From Halovenus aranensis (lineage in GTDB: Archaea; Halobacteriota; Halobacteria; Halobacteriales; Haloarculaceae): DNA of 64,000 nucleotides. Below, in pieces: positions 43,967 to 52,727 of this stretch. The translations under genes were made by a program, and so were the position numbers. Location: contig NZ_FNFC01000009.1 in NCBI RefSeq assembly GCF_900100385.1, positions 1-64,000 of the forward strand, in the 5' to 3' direction. The notes under the pieces were generated by a model, which saw only the letters and a program-made list of their open reading frames with translations, was not told the origin of the DNA and did not search any database. Each line of letters begins with the position of its first letter. The first letter of the stretch is position 1.

Positions 43967-46138
43967 ATGTCAAACAAACATCACCGATACGAGTGTCTCT
44001 CCTGTGAAAGCGGGTTCGAGACCAAGGCACAGCTTCGCGGACATCTGAACAACGGACACACCGACTGTGAACCGGGTGGCGAAGTCGACCTGACAGACCC
44101 GGAGTACTACCTGAGCCGGGAGCTGAGCAAACTCGAGTTCAATCGACGAGTCCTCGCGGAGGCGACAGACGAGCGCAATCCGCTGCTGGAGCGCCTGAAA
44201 TTTCTCGCTATCTTCACACAGAACATGGACGAGTTCTTCATGAAACGGGTCGGCGGGCTCGAACAGCAGCGCGCTGCGAACATCACCGACCGCTCGCCAG
44301 ACGGCCGAACCCCCGACGAACAGTGGCGTGACGTACTCGACATGGCGGGGCCGATGCTCGAAGAGCAGGCCCGAGCGTACCACGACCACCTCAGGCCGGC
44401 ACTCGCCGACGCGGGTATCGCCGTCCTCGATTACGCCGCCCTTTCGTCGGACGAGCAGGCGAGACTCGACGACTACTTCGAGAGCTCCATCCTGCCGACG
44501 CTGACCCCGCTGACGATTGACTCCGCGAAGCCGTTCCCGCATATCTCGAATCTCTCGCTGTCGCTTGGCGTGTTGACCCAACAACCGGGCGAGAGCGACG
44601 CGACGTTCTCCCGGGTAAAGATTCCAAAGAACCAGCCGCGGCTGGTTCAGGTCGGCGATGACACGCGCTACGTACCACTCGAACAGCTGGTGGCTGCCAA
44701 CCTCGCGATGCTGTTCCCCGACGTCGACATCGTCGAACACGCCGCGTTTCGTGTCACGCGCAACGCCGAGGTCCGGCGAAACGAAGAAATCGCCGAGGAC
44801 CTCGTCCAGCGCGCCGAGGAAGTCATCGAACGCCGACAGTTCGCAACGGTTGTCCGGCTGGAAATCGCCGAGTCGATGTCGGAACGGATGCTCGACACGC
44901 TGCTTTCACATCTCGATGTCGACGAGCGGGCAGTCTTCGGTCTCCCGGCACCGCTCGATTTCCGGGATTTCGACCAACTGCTCGACCTCGACAGGCCCGA
45001 CCTGACCGTCGAGGAGTGGACGCCACAGCCACACCCGCGGCTGTCTCGGCCCCGCCACGATTCGGGTGGCTCGATTTTCTCGGAGATCAAACGCGAGGAC
45101 CTACTCGTCCATCACCCGTATCAGTCCTTCGAGGGAACCGTCCAGCGGTTCCTCGACGAGGCCGCCGACGACCCGAACGTCCTCGCAATCAAGGCCGCAA
45201 TCTACCGAACAGCGAGCGATTCGAAGGTCGTCCAGCGACTCATCGAGGCGGCCGACAACGGAAAACAGGTCGCGGTCATGGTCGAGTTGAAAGCGCGGTT
45301 CGACGAGGAGAACAACCTCGAATGGGCCAAACGACTCGAAGAAGAAGGTATCCACGTCGCTTACGGCACAATCGGCCACAAGACACACACCAAGACGATG
45401 CTCGTGGTACGGCAAGAAGACGACGGCGTCCAGCTCTACTCACACGTCGGCACCGGAAACTACCACTCCGAGACGGCAAAGCGCTACGAGGACCTGGGAC
45501 TGTTTACTGCCAGCCGCGATATCGGCCAGGACCTCGTGAAGCTCTTTAATTACTTCACGGGCCACTCGCTGCACGACCAGTACCGCGAGCTGCTCATCGC
45601 GCCGGGGAACATGCGCGAACGGTTCGTCGAGCTGATTCGCCGCGAAGCAGAACACGCTCGCGAGGGAAAAGAGGCGAGTATCGTCGCCAAGGTCAACCGC
45701 CTCGAAGACCCCGAGATTATCGAGGAGCTGTATCGCGCCGCCCGTGCAGGCGTCGACATCGACCTGGTGGTACGCGACATCTGTCGGCTCCGGCCCGAGC
45801 TGGCCGGCGTCAGCGACAGTATCACCGTCCGGAGTATCATCAACCGGTTTCTGGAGCACTCCCGTCTCTTTTACTTTCACGACGACGGAGCCGGGCGCTA
45901 CTACATCGGCTCGGCCGACTGGATGGAGCGCAACCTCGACAACCGCGTCGAGGCGGTGACGCCGATACACGACCCAGACATCCAGCAGCGCCTCCGGCAT
46001 GTCCTCGACCTCTCGCTTGCCGACAACTACAACGCGTGGGAACTTCAGCCAGACGGGAGCTACGTCCGCCATACGCCCGGCGAAGACGAGCCAATCAGGA
46101 AGACTCAAGCGCAACTCATGCGTGAGGCACAGGAATGA
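43967..46138 (+). CDS. ppk1: Polyphosphate kinase 1 with N-terminal C2H2 zinc finger
   Basis: This 723-residue enzyme makes long-chain polyphosphate from ATP. From residue 35 the sequence is PPK1: YYLSRELSKLEFNRRVLAEA, FMKRVGGLEQQ, the active-site His474 in KTHTKTMLV, and GSADWMERNLDNRVEAV near the C-terminus. Residues 10-31 form a perfect classical C2H2 zinc finger: C10, C13, F17, L23, H26, H31 (C-x2-C-x3-F-x5-L-x2-H-x4-H). A linker of about ten residues separates the finger from the kinase. The finger may bind nucleic acid or a protein and could place polyphosphate synthesis near RNA or DNA. The ATG at 43967 is used because the finger begins directly after it. Confidence 0.95.
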   Translation: MSNKHHRYECLSCESGFETKAQLRGHLNNGHTDCEPGGEVDLTDPEYYLSRELSKLEFNRRVLAEATDERNPLLERLKFLAIFTQNMDEFFMKRVGGLEQQRAANITDRSPDGRTPDEQWRDVLDMAGPMLEEQARAYHDHLRPALADAGIAVLDYAALSSDEQARLDDYFESSILPTLTPLTIDSAKPFPHISNLSLSLGVLTQQPGESDATFSRVKIPKNQPRLVQVGDDTRYVPLEQLVAANLAMLFPDVDIVEHAAFRVTRNAEVRRNEEIAEDLVQRAEEVIERRQFATVVRLEIAESMSERMLDTLLSHLDVDERAVFGLPAPLDFRDFDQLLDLDRPDLTVEEWTPQPHPRLSRPRHDSGGSIFSEIKREDLLVHHPYQSFEGTVQRFLDEAADDPNVLAIKAAIYRTASDSKVVQRLIEAADNGKQVAVMVELKARFDEENNLEWAKRLEEEGIHVAYGTIGHKTHTKTMLVVRQEDDGVQLYSHVGTGNYHSETAKRYEDLGLFTASRDIGQDLVKLFNYFTGHSLHDQYRELLIAPGNMRERFVELIRREAEHAREGKEASIVAKVNRLEDPEIIEELYRAARAGVDIDLVVRDICRLRPELAGVSDSITVRSIINRFLEHSRLFYFHDDGAGRYYIGSADWMERNLDNRVEAVTPIHDPDIQQRLRHVLDLSLADNYNAWELQPDGSYVRHTPGEDEPIRKTQAQLMREAQE

Positions 46139-46209
46139 AACGCCGGGTGAACCGCCTCCGTATGACTATATAGCTGTCCGAGACGGCATGTAGGTGAACT
46201 AGCAGGACA

Positions 46210-46215
46210 TTTTAC
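46210..46215 (+). promoter_or_regulatory. TATA-like box of the phosphatase gene
   Basis: TTTTAC lies 27-22 nt before the ATG at 46237, consistent with a leaderless transcript separate from ppk1. Confidence 0.4.
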
Positions 46216-46236
46216 CGGGAGATTCACAGTCTGGGT

Positions 46237-47013
46237 ATGGCCACAGAGCGCCGCGAGGATGCCCGTATAACCCCGAACCCATCGAGCGACCGGCTGGCGA
46301 GTACGGTCGGCGAATGGGGTGCGGGGACAGCCCTGAGCGACGTGAGTTTCGACGACCGAGTCGCAGCGAACCACCTGCGACTGGACGCCGAAGCCTACGA
46401 GAACGTCTACGTCGTCGGCGACGTACACGGCTGTCTCCCAGCGCTCCAGGACCTCTGGGACCGGCTCGACCCGTCACCGCGGGAGATGGTCGTGTTCGTC
46501 GGCGACCTGATACGCAAGGGACCGACCAGCACCGGCGTCGTCGACTTCGTCGCCTCCCGGCCCAACGCCGTGAGCGTTCGGGGCAACAACGAGATGAAGG
46601 TCATCGAGGGGACCGTCGACACGGTCCGGTTCGAGCCGGTTCGAGAGGCCATCGAGTCGACGCCGCTGGTCGTCAGCTGGGAGGACTCGATGGCCGTCCA
46701 CGGCGGCGTCGACCCCCGGCGGGCGCTGTCGGCACAGGCGCCAATCGACCTGCTCGAAACGCGGGCAATCCCGCCCGAAAACGGGTACGACGGCCCGTTC
46801 TGGTTCAAGCAGTACGACGGCCCCGGGCGGGTCTTTTTCGGACATACGGTGCTCGAATCACCGTTTCTCTCTGAACACGCGGTCGGTCTCGACACCGGCT
46901 GTGTCTACGGCGGCGAACTGACCGCCTACGACTGCAACCGTGACGAAGTCGTCAGCGTCACGCCCGAGCGCACCTACCAAGAGCGCGCCGACGAGAAGAT
47001 ACTCTCGTTCTGA
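46237..47013 (+). CDS. ApaH/PP2A-like metallophosphatase
   Basis: This 258-residue protein has the full calcineurin-like motif set: VVGDVHGC (about residue 67), VGDLIRKGP, RGNNE, VHGGVDPRR and FGHT. The order and spacing are like symmetrical diadenosine-tetraphosphatases (ApaH) and PP2A-type phosphatases. It could hydrolyse Ap4A or dephosphorylate proteins. It lies directly downstream of ppk1 on the same strand and has its own TATA-like box, so it may belong to a nucleotide/polyphosphate module. An N-terminal extension of about 55 residues precedes the first motif. Confidence 0.9.
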   Translation: MATERREDARITPNPSSDRLASTVGEWGAGTALSDVSFDDRVAANHLRLDAEAYENVYVVGDVHGCLPALQDLWDRLDPSPREMVVFVGDLIRKGPTSTGVVDFVASRPNAVSVRGNNEMKVIEGTVDTVRFEPVREAIESTPLVVSWEDSMAVHGGVDPRRALSAQAPIDLLETRAIPPENGYDGPFWFKQYDGPGRVFFGHTVLESPFLSEHAVGLDTGCVYGGELTAYDCNRDEVVSVTPERTYQERADEKILSF

Positions 47014-47074
47014 CGATTCGCAGGAAGAGTATTCGTAGTAATAGATTGTAAACAACGTTCTACGACGCTTTACT

Positions 47075-47959
47075 TCAACTGTCGGTCTGGATGATGAGGA
47101 CACCCGCGAGAATCAGCCCACCCCCGACAAACAGGAGCCAACTGGGGGCTTCACCGAGGACGACGATACCGAGCACGACAGTCACGAGGGGCTCGGCGGT
47201 GCCGAGAACGCTCGCGTGACTGGCCTGAATCCGGTCGAGTGCGGCGATATACAGGAACATCGGCACGGCGGTTCCAATTGCGCCGATACCGAGGACGACG
47301 AGCCACTGGTCGAGGCCACTCGGTAGCGTCAGGCGGCCGGTGCCGCCGCCAAAGAGCAGGAACGCCCCTGCGGTGCCGACGAGGACAGTCCCCGAGAAGG
47401 CATCAGAGTCGGCGGTCGCGAGCGCGGCCCGGCTCCCGACGACGTAGCCAGCGAGGCCGAGCGCGGCCAAGAGAACGAGCGCCACGCCGACGAAATCGAC
47501 CGCGTCGGGGTCGCCGCCGACGATGAGCCCGACTCCACCGAGCGCGAGCGCCAGCGCGCCGACCTTGCGCCCAGAGAGGGGTTCGTCGAGCAGCCAGACC
47601 GCAAGGACGTAGACGTAGACGGGATAGGTGTAAAAGACCAGCCCGGTAAGCCCCGCCGGGATGAACAACAGCCCCCAGAAATAGAAGCCGGTAAAGAGGG
47701 CATAGAGCACGCCGAGCGCGAGTGCAGCGCGACTCTCGCGCCTGTCGAGCAGTGTTGCCCGTCCGGTGACGGCGAGCCCGGCCCAGAGGAGCGCCGCCCC
47801 GACGAGAAAGCGAAAGACGAGGAGCGTGGTCGTCGAGAGGCCGACCTCTGTCGCAATCTTGCCGAAGATAGCAAGCGTTCCGAAACAGGCCGCCGAGACG
47901 AGTCCCATGACGGCGCCGACGGTTCGTCGGTCGGTCGCCAGCAACTGCTGTCTGCTCAC
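47075..47959 (-). CDS. EamA/DMT-family transporter
   Basis: This 294-residue protein has ten predicted membrane helices arranged as two EamA repeats (about residues 10-145 and 155-290). Each repeat has the typical Gly/Ala-rich helices, and the C-terminus ends with LILAGVLIIQT. DMT transporters export amino acids, nucleotide-sugars or other metabolites. The substrate is unknown. It is convergent with the phosphatase gene and lies upstream of a long intergenic region. Confidence 0.88.
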   Translation of the reverse strand: MSRQQLLATDRRTVGAVMGLVSAACFGTLAIFGKIATEVGLSTTTLLVFRFLVGAALLWAGLAVTGRATLLDRRESRAALALGVLYALFTGFYFWGLLFIPAGLTGLVFYTYPVYVYVLAVWLLDEPLSGRKVGALALALGGVGLIVGGDPDAVDFVGVALVLLAALGLAGYVVGSRAALATADSDAFSGTVLVGTAGAFLLFGGGTGRLTLPSGLDQWLVVLGIGAIGTAVPMFLYIAALDRIQASHASVLGTAEPLVTVVLGIVVLGEAPSWLLFVGGGLILAGVLIIQTDS

Positions 47960-48436
47960 GGACTGGAGGACGGCTGCGGGCGGCTAAGTTCCTCCGTTTC
48001 GGACTCGTAGTGATTATCGGGGTCCTGAGCGTATCATGTAGCCACACGGTTGGATTAGCGGTCAGTACAGCCACCTTTTTCATCGTCGGGTGTCCTCGCT
48101 CACTACGTTCGCTGCGGGCACCACTCCTCGAAAAACGTGGGTGAAAAAGGCCGACGACTCGTCACTGCGTTCCTCGTCGTCGGTGAAACGCCTCGCTTCG
48201 CTCGGCGTATGCTTGCCCGACGTAGCTTGGTCAATGCACGCTCTGCATGTTTCATATCACCTCAAACACCATTCTTGTTTGGTATCTTCTTCACCAGTCA
48301 ATAAACCCGCTACTGACCGGCTGAGAACATTTCTCTGACACAGTCTTTCCCACCATGTCACCGTCACAGCGGTGTCACAAACTGTGATACGGCGATATAT
48401 GTCACCGGATTATAAAAAGAACTGCAATAACCACTC
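47960..48436. other. Long intergenic region with stem-loop array
   Basis: This 477-nt gap holds the promoter of the DMT transporter gene at its left end, a run of four stem-loops (48074-48208), and then an AT-rich stretch (48240-48430) with no ORF of halophile composition. Short open frames across the stem-loops encode basic, Arg/Ser-rich peptides and are not credible genes. No tRNA or rRNA match is visible. Confidence 0.6.
48074..48208. repeat. Array of stem-loops with similar loop sequences
   Basis: CCTTTTTCA (48074-48082) pairs perfectly with TGAAAAAGG (48142-48150) around a smaller GGTGTCC/GGGCACC hairpin. CCGACGAC (48151-48158) pairs with GTCGTCGG (48176-48183), and ACGCC (48188-48192) with GGCGT (48204-48208). 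The loops share a TCRCT-CGTTC-like sequence. This could be a repeat element, a structured RNA, or a transcript end. I cannot tell which without transcript data. Confidence 0.45.
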
Positions 48437-48805
48437 TCACTCGACGAGCTGGATGTCGTCGTCGCCGGTCGGGACCGCACAGATGAACGCGCCGTCCTCC
48501 TCGCCGGGGTTGCGGTACCAGTGGACCGCGCCGGCCGGGATGTGCAGCGAGTCGCCCGCACTGACGGTGTACTCGGTGTCCTCGATGCCGACGACGTACT
48601 CGCCTTCGAGGACGTACTGCTCGTGTTCGATTTCGTTGGTGTGTTCCGGGACGGTCCCGCCGGCCGCGAGCACGAACCGACGGATGGCGACGTTCGGTGC
48701 GCCGTGGGTCTCGTTTATCAGGACGCCCTTCGAGAGGCCGTCGGCCGCCTCGACCTGTTCGTACTCGATGTCGTCGCTGTGTCGGATACGGTGGTCGTCT
48801 GGCAT
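48437..48805 (-). CDS. Cupin-domain protein
   Basis: This 122-residue single-domain protein has the two cupin motifs: GGTVPEHTNEIEHEQYVLEG (His, Glu, His metal ligands) and DSLHIPAGAVHWYRN. The metal-binding residues are intact. Single cupins serve as small dioxygenases, isomerases or sensors; nothing here decides which. It is upstream of a stem-loop region, and the preceding gene is on the same strand, 49 nt away. Confidence 0.9.
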   Translation of the reverse strand: MPDDHRIRHSDDIEYEQVEAADGLSKGVLINETHGAPNVAIRRFVLAAGGTVPEHTNEIEHEQYVLEGEYVVGIEDTEYTVSAGDSLHIPAGAVHWYRNPGEEDGAFICAVPTGDDDIQLVE

Positions 48806-48853
48806 AGTCGACCGTGCGACCGGCTGGAAGATAAACCGTCGGAAACGAGCAGT

Positions 48854-49738
48854 TTACGAACAGCCGATGCAGGCGGTTTCGGTGACAGTCAACTCCTCGT
48901 CGAGCGTGACGTGTAGCTCCTCGGAGCCGACCGGAATCCGGACCGAAATCGTGAGTGGCTCCTCGGATTCGACGGCCGTGTACTCGTCGTCGACACACCA
49001 CGGGAGCGTCCAGTACGGCCGGTCGGTCAGCGAGATGCCGTGGTCGTCGTAGAAGGAGGCGACCCGCGTCTCGTCGAGCAAGACGAGTCCGACCGGCGAA
49101 CAAAGTTCGTGACGACACTGCTGACAGACGTGTTCGGCCCGAACCGACACGTCGAGACAGCAGGGCTCCTCGCGCTCGATTGTGGTCTCCATCCGACCGC
49201 TACAGACCGGACAGACGCCGTCTGCGGCCAGACAGTGGAGATGTCGGACCCGCTCGTCGAAGGCCTGTGCAATCTCGTCTGGCGTTCGGTCGGCCAGCCC
49301 GCCTGGCGGGAACGGATACTGGCCGTGGGCCTTGTCGCAGTCGTCACAGGCAATCGAGAGCTGTTCGTCGTCGTAAACGGCGACGAGCGGCCCGCCACAG
49401 CGCGTACACGACCCCTGTACGTCGAAGGGATCGATGTTGGGCTGGCGGGTAAACGTCCCGGTTCGGATGGCCCGGATGACCTGGCCGCCGGCAAACCGGA
49501 GGTCGTACCCCTCCTCGGACTTGGCGACGAACTGGTCGGTGAGCTGTTTGAGGTGGTAGTTGAACTGCGCGCTGTCCTCGAGGTCGACCCTGTCGAACAG
49601 CTCCGAGAACCGGACCGGGCGGTCCTCGGCTCGCCACAGGGCTTCGAGAATGTCGAGTCGCGTCTCGTTTGCGATGACCGAGAGCGCTTCCGCCGGCGGC
49701 ACGTTGCTCTCGGACGGCCCGTCGGTCATAGAACTCAT
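48854..49738 (-). CDS. ArsR-like HTH regulator with zinc-ribbon domains (paralogue of 34518 gene)
   Basis: This 294-residue protein has a winged helix (SVIANETRLDILEALW, SAQFNYHLKQLT) then cysteine pairs CTRCGG, CDDC, CPVC and CQQC and a Cys-rich C-terminus (ETACIGCS). The domain order and motif wording match the gene at 34518 (DUF7351-like), so the two are paralogues. The additional C-terminal CIGC motif may form another metal site. The preferred start is the ATG at 49738; 49729 is an alternative. Its target and ligand are unknown. Confidence 0.85.
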   Translation of the reverse strand: MSSMTDGPSESNVPPAEALSVIANETRLDILEALWRAEDRPVRFSELFDRVDLEDSAQFNYHLKQLTDQFVAKSEEGYDLRFAGGQVIRAIRTGTFTRQPNIDPFDVQGSCTRCGGPLVAVYDDEQLSIACDDCDKAHGQYPFPPGGLADRTPDEIAQAFDERVRHLHCLAADGVCPVCSGRMETTIEREEPCCLDVSVRAEHVCQQCRHELCSPVGLVLLDETRVASFYDDHGISLTDRPYWTLPWCVDDEYTAVESEEPLTISVRIPVGSEELHVTLDEELTVTETACIGCS

Positions 49739-49805
49739 ACGTTGGTGTTCGTCGGAACACCACAAAAACGTTCGCTGAAACGAATTTCAGGAGCGCTAGC
49801 GTGAG

Positions 49806-51089
49806 CTACCGACCATCGATATCGGCTCGGGCCGCCTCAGCGGCCTCCCGTCCGCTGTCGAGTGCGCCCTGTATCGCCGACCAGTCGGTGTACTCGCCGG
49901 CGAGATACACCGCCCCCTCGGGTGCGTCGACCGCTGGCCACTGACCCCTGAAGCCGGGCTGTTGGGAGAGTTGCGCGAACGGAATCCGGTCGGTCCTGAG
50001 CAGTTCGAGGTCGGCGAAGTTGTTCTCGGGGAACCACGAGCCAAGCGCCGCCCGAACCTCCTCGGCCAGTTGCTCGTCGGTCGCCGACTGTTCGCCCAAG
50101 AACGTTGCACTGAGCAGGCGTTTCCCCTCAGGTGCGTATTCGGGCGCGACCGCCGACAGCACCGCGACCTGATTCGGCCGCGCGTCGGCGACGTTCAACA
50201 GGAGTCGCTCGCTGCCCGCCAGATGCTGGGTCGTCGGCAGCGAGAAGTACTGGGTCACACAGCCGCGTGCCACCGTGGGAATCGATTCGACACCGGTCAG
50301 CTCCTGGCCGGTCGGCGGGTCCGTCGCCACGACCGCCGCCGCCGTCTCGATGGTCTCCGATGTCGTCTCGACGACGGCACCGTCGGCCGGGCTATCGCCG
50401 GCGGGTTCGACCGCCTCGACGGTCGTTCCCGCCTCGATTGTCGCGCCGGCCTCCCGTGCCGACTCGGCGAGTTGGGCGGTCACCGCGCCCATCCCCTCGG
50501 CGGGGACTGTCGCTCGGCTGGTCGAGAGCATCTTGAACGTGTACGCGAAGACGAACGCCGACGAGGAGAGCGACCGGTCGAGCGTGATACCACCGTAAAA
50601 GGGCGCGATGAACCGCTCGCGGAACCGCTCGGAAAACCCCCGTCTGTCGAGGTACTCGACAATGTCCATGTCGTCAGCACCGTCGAGGTCGTCGAGCGAC
50701 GTTCGGGCGAGTTCGCGTCTGAGCCGGAGGATGCGGAGCTTATCACCGATTGTCACGTCGCGGTTGAGTACCGTTGCCAGCAACGCGCCGGGGTCCCGAA
50801 GCGGGTCCGACAGTGTCGTCCGCTCTCCGGGCCGGACGAGTGTCGCGCCGGGTTTGAATCCCCGGAGCGAGAGCGCGTCCAGGTCGAGTTCCCGCCTGGC
50901 CGCGGGGTAGGAGGGAAAGAGTACCTGGAATCCGCGGTCGAGGACGAACCCATCCTCGCGGTCGCTTTGGACGCGCCCGCCGACTTTCTGGTCGCGTTCG
51001 AACAGCGTTACGTCGAGTCCGGCGTCGGCGAGGTGTCGTGTGGCTACCAGTCCAGCGAGGCCGCCGCCGGCGACCACGGCATCTGTCAT
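49806..51089 (-). CDS. FAD-dependent amine-oxidase-like oxidoreductase
   Basis: This 427-residue flavoprotein has the FAD-binding motif VVAGGGLAGLVATRHLADAG at residues 5-24, GGRVQSDREDGFVLDRGFQ, and a C-terminal motif AVYLAGEYTDWSAIQGALDS. This pattern is shared by protoporphyrinogen-oxidase-like, phytoene-desaturase-like and amine oxidases. The substrate is not known. The frame is open to 51314, but the ATG at 51089 directly precedes the nucleotide-binding motif. Confidence 0.9.
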   Translation of the reverse strand: MTDAVVAGGGLAGLVATRHLADAGLDVTLFERDQKVGGRVQSDREDGFVLDRGFQVLFPSYPAARRELDLDALSLRGFKPGATLVRPGERTTLSDPLRDPGALLATVLNRDVTIGDKLRILRLRRELARTSLDDLDGADDMDIVEYLDRRGFSERFRERFIAPFYGGITLDRSLSSSAFVFAYTFKMLSTSRATVPAEGMGAVTAQLAESAREAGATIEAGTTVEAVEPAGDSPADGAVVETTSETIETAAAVVATDPPTGQELTGVESIPTVARGCVTQYFSLPTTQHLAGSERLLLNVADARPNQVAVLSAVAPEYAPEGKRLLSATFLGEQSATDEQLAEEVRAALGSWFPENNFADLELLRTDRIPFAQLSQQPGFRGQWPAVDAPEGAVYLAGEYTDWSAIQGALDSGREAAEAARADIDGR

Positions 51090-51362
51090 ACCATGGATGT
51101 TAGTCCCGACCACTAAAACGGCTACGAGGAGTGCTGACAGCAATCTGTTGTTGGCTCCTGCGGGTCGCCCCGGTTCGTGGCCGGATACGACCGAACAGGG
51201 CGGCCTCGGTGACCCGACCAATTTCGACCCGGCCGCCGTTGCCCGCATCGTCGAACAGACGACCGACGATATTCTGACTGCGCTCCGAGACGATACCGAC
51301 GCGGGCTGGTACATGATTCCAACATGGGACAGGCTCTTGTGAGGGCTCGCCTAACCGCGAGT
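51090..51362. other. Intergenic region with a possible gene remnant
   Basis: The region between the divergent flavoprotein and M28 genes holds an open plus-strand frame ending at 51342. Its C-terminal part is halophile-like (FDPAAVARIVEQTTDDILTA, GWYMIPTWDRLL). It could be a small gene of about 45-60 residues starting at a non-ATG codon, or a remnant of a gene end. I see no clear start or promoter for it. Confidence 0.3.
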
Positions 51363-52697
51363 ATGCGAAAGCTCCCCAACAGCGTCGTCGGGGACGCACA
51401 GACCAGCGACTTCGGCTGGGAGGTGCTGACCGACCTCGTCGACGTCGGGAATCGGATGGCCGGACAGGAAGGCGAGGCCGAGGGTGCGGCCGTCGTCCGC
51501 GACGCGTTCGAACGGGCCGGGCTCCGCGAGCCAGCTATCGAGCGTTTCGACATCCCCGGCTGGTGGCGTGAGGAGGCGACGCTCACGGTCGAGACGCCAC
51601 GCGAACGCGTACACGAGAGCACACACGAGGTCATCTCGTTGCCCGGCTCGCCGTCCGGTACCGTCACCGCCGAAGTCGTCGACGTCGGTCCCGGCGGGTA
51701 CGACGACTTCGAGGCCGCAGATATCGACGGCGCGGTCGTCATGGCATCGAGCGAGACGCCCGACTCCGCCGAGCGCTGGATTCACCGGATGGAGAAGTAC
51801 TCCAACGCCGCCACAGAGGGCGCGGCCGCCTTCGTCTTCCGGAACCACATCGACGGCGCGTTGCCGCCGACCGGCGAAGTGGGCTACGGCAACCGCCCCG
51901 GCCCGATTCCGGCCGTCGGCGTCAGCAGTGAGGTCGGGCAGCGACTCGCCCGCTACGCCGAGGAAGGCACGACGGTCACCGTCGACTCCCAGTGTCGAAA
52001 CGAGCCCGCGACCTCGCGCAACGTCGCGGCACGGCTCGGCCCCGAAGACGGTGAGGCGGTGCTCGTCACCGCACACGTCGACGCACACGACATCAGCGAC
52101 GGAGCGCTCGACAACGGCACCGGCTCTGCCCTCGTCGCCGAAATCGGCCGGCTTCTCACAAGTATCGAGGACGACCTCGACCATCCCGTCCGATTCGTCA
52201 CCTTTGGCTCCGAGGAAATCGGCCTGCGCGGCGCCTACCACTGGGCAGAGACGCGGGACCTCGACGACGTGAAATGCGTGGTGAACATCGACGGCGCTGG
52301 CTCGTCGCGCAACCTCTGGGTCGGGACAAACGGCTTCGACGCGCTCGGAGAGGTGTTCGAGGATGTCGCCGAGACCTTCGACGCACCGCTGTCGACGCGG
52401 TCGACCATCTCGCCACACGGCGACCAGTGGGCGTTCGTTCAGGAAGGTGTGCCAGCGGTTATGGCCGGCAGCGTCTCCGAGTCTTCGGGCCGGGGCTGGG
52501 GCCATACGCACGCCGACACGCTGGACAAACTCGACAGCCGTGACCTGCGTGACCTCTCGGTCCTGCTTGCCGAGGGGGTCGCCCGTCTGGCCGACGAGGA
52601 CGTGACCGTCGAAACGAGAGCCAGGAATGACATCCGCGAGACAATCGACGACGGCTACGTCCAAGAACTCAAGACAGGTGGTCGCTGGCCGTACTGA
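51363..52697 (+). CDS. M28-family aminopeptidase with PA domain
   Basis: This 444-residue protein has zinc ligands in VTAHVDAHDISDGALDNGTG, EEIGLRGAYHWAET, an Asp in NIDGAG and a His in GHTHADTLDKL. A protease-associated (PA) domain is inserted at about residues 110-215. No signal peptide is visible, so it probably acts inside the cell on peptide N-termini. I start at the ATG at 51363 (MRKLPNSVVGDAQ). The next gene follows closely on the same strand. Confidence 0.92.
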   Translation: MRKLPNSVVGDAQTSDFGWEVLTDLVDVGNRMAGQEGEAEGAAVVRDAFERAGLREPAIERFDIPGWWREEATLTVETPRERVHESTHEVISLPGSPSGTVTAEVVDVGPGGYDDFEAADIDGAVVMASSETPDSAERWIHRMEKYSNAATEGAAAFVFRNHIDGALPPTGEVGYGNRPGPIPAVGVSSEVGQRLARYAEEGTTVTVDSQCRNEPATSRNVAARLGPEDGEAVLVTAHVDAHDISDGALDNGTGSALVAEIGRLLTSIEDDLDHPVRFVTFGSEEIGLRGAYHWAETRDLDDVKCVVNIDGAGSSRNLWVGTNGFDALGEVFEDVAETFDAPLSTRSTISPHGDQWAFVQEGVPAVMAGSVSESSGRGWGHTHADTLDKLDSRDLRDLSVLLAEGVARLADEDVTVETRARNDIRETIDDGYVQELKTGGRWPY

Positions 52698-52727
52698 GCG
52701 AGCGCGGCGACCGACCGAAACGGTAAG

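Noticed and set aside
48090-48338. Short plus-strand frame of 82 codons in the stem-loop region
   Set aside because: The product is Ser/Arg/Lys-rich, unlike haloarchaeal proteins, and lies in inverted repeats.
50840-50870. GGTTTGAATCCCC sequence resembling the 3' part of a tRNA gene
   Set aside because: It is inside the flavoprotein coding sequence and no cloverleaf can be formed around it.
49962-51116. Open frame of 384 codons on the plus strand across the flavoprotein gene
   Set aside because: The other strand carries the FAD-binding motif and family C-terminus; this frame is Arg-rich with no motif.
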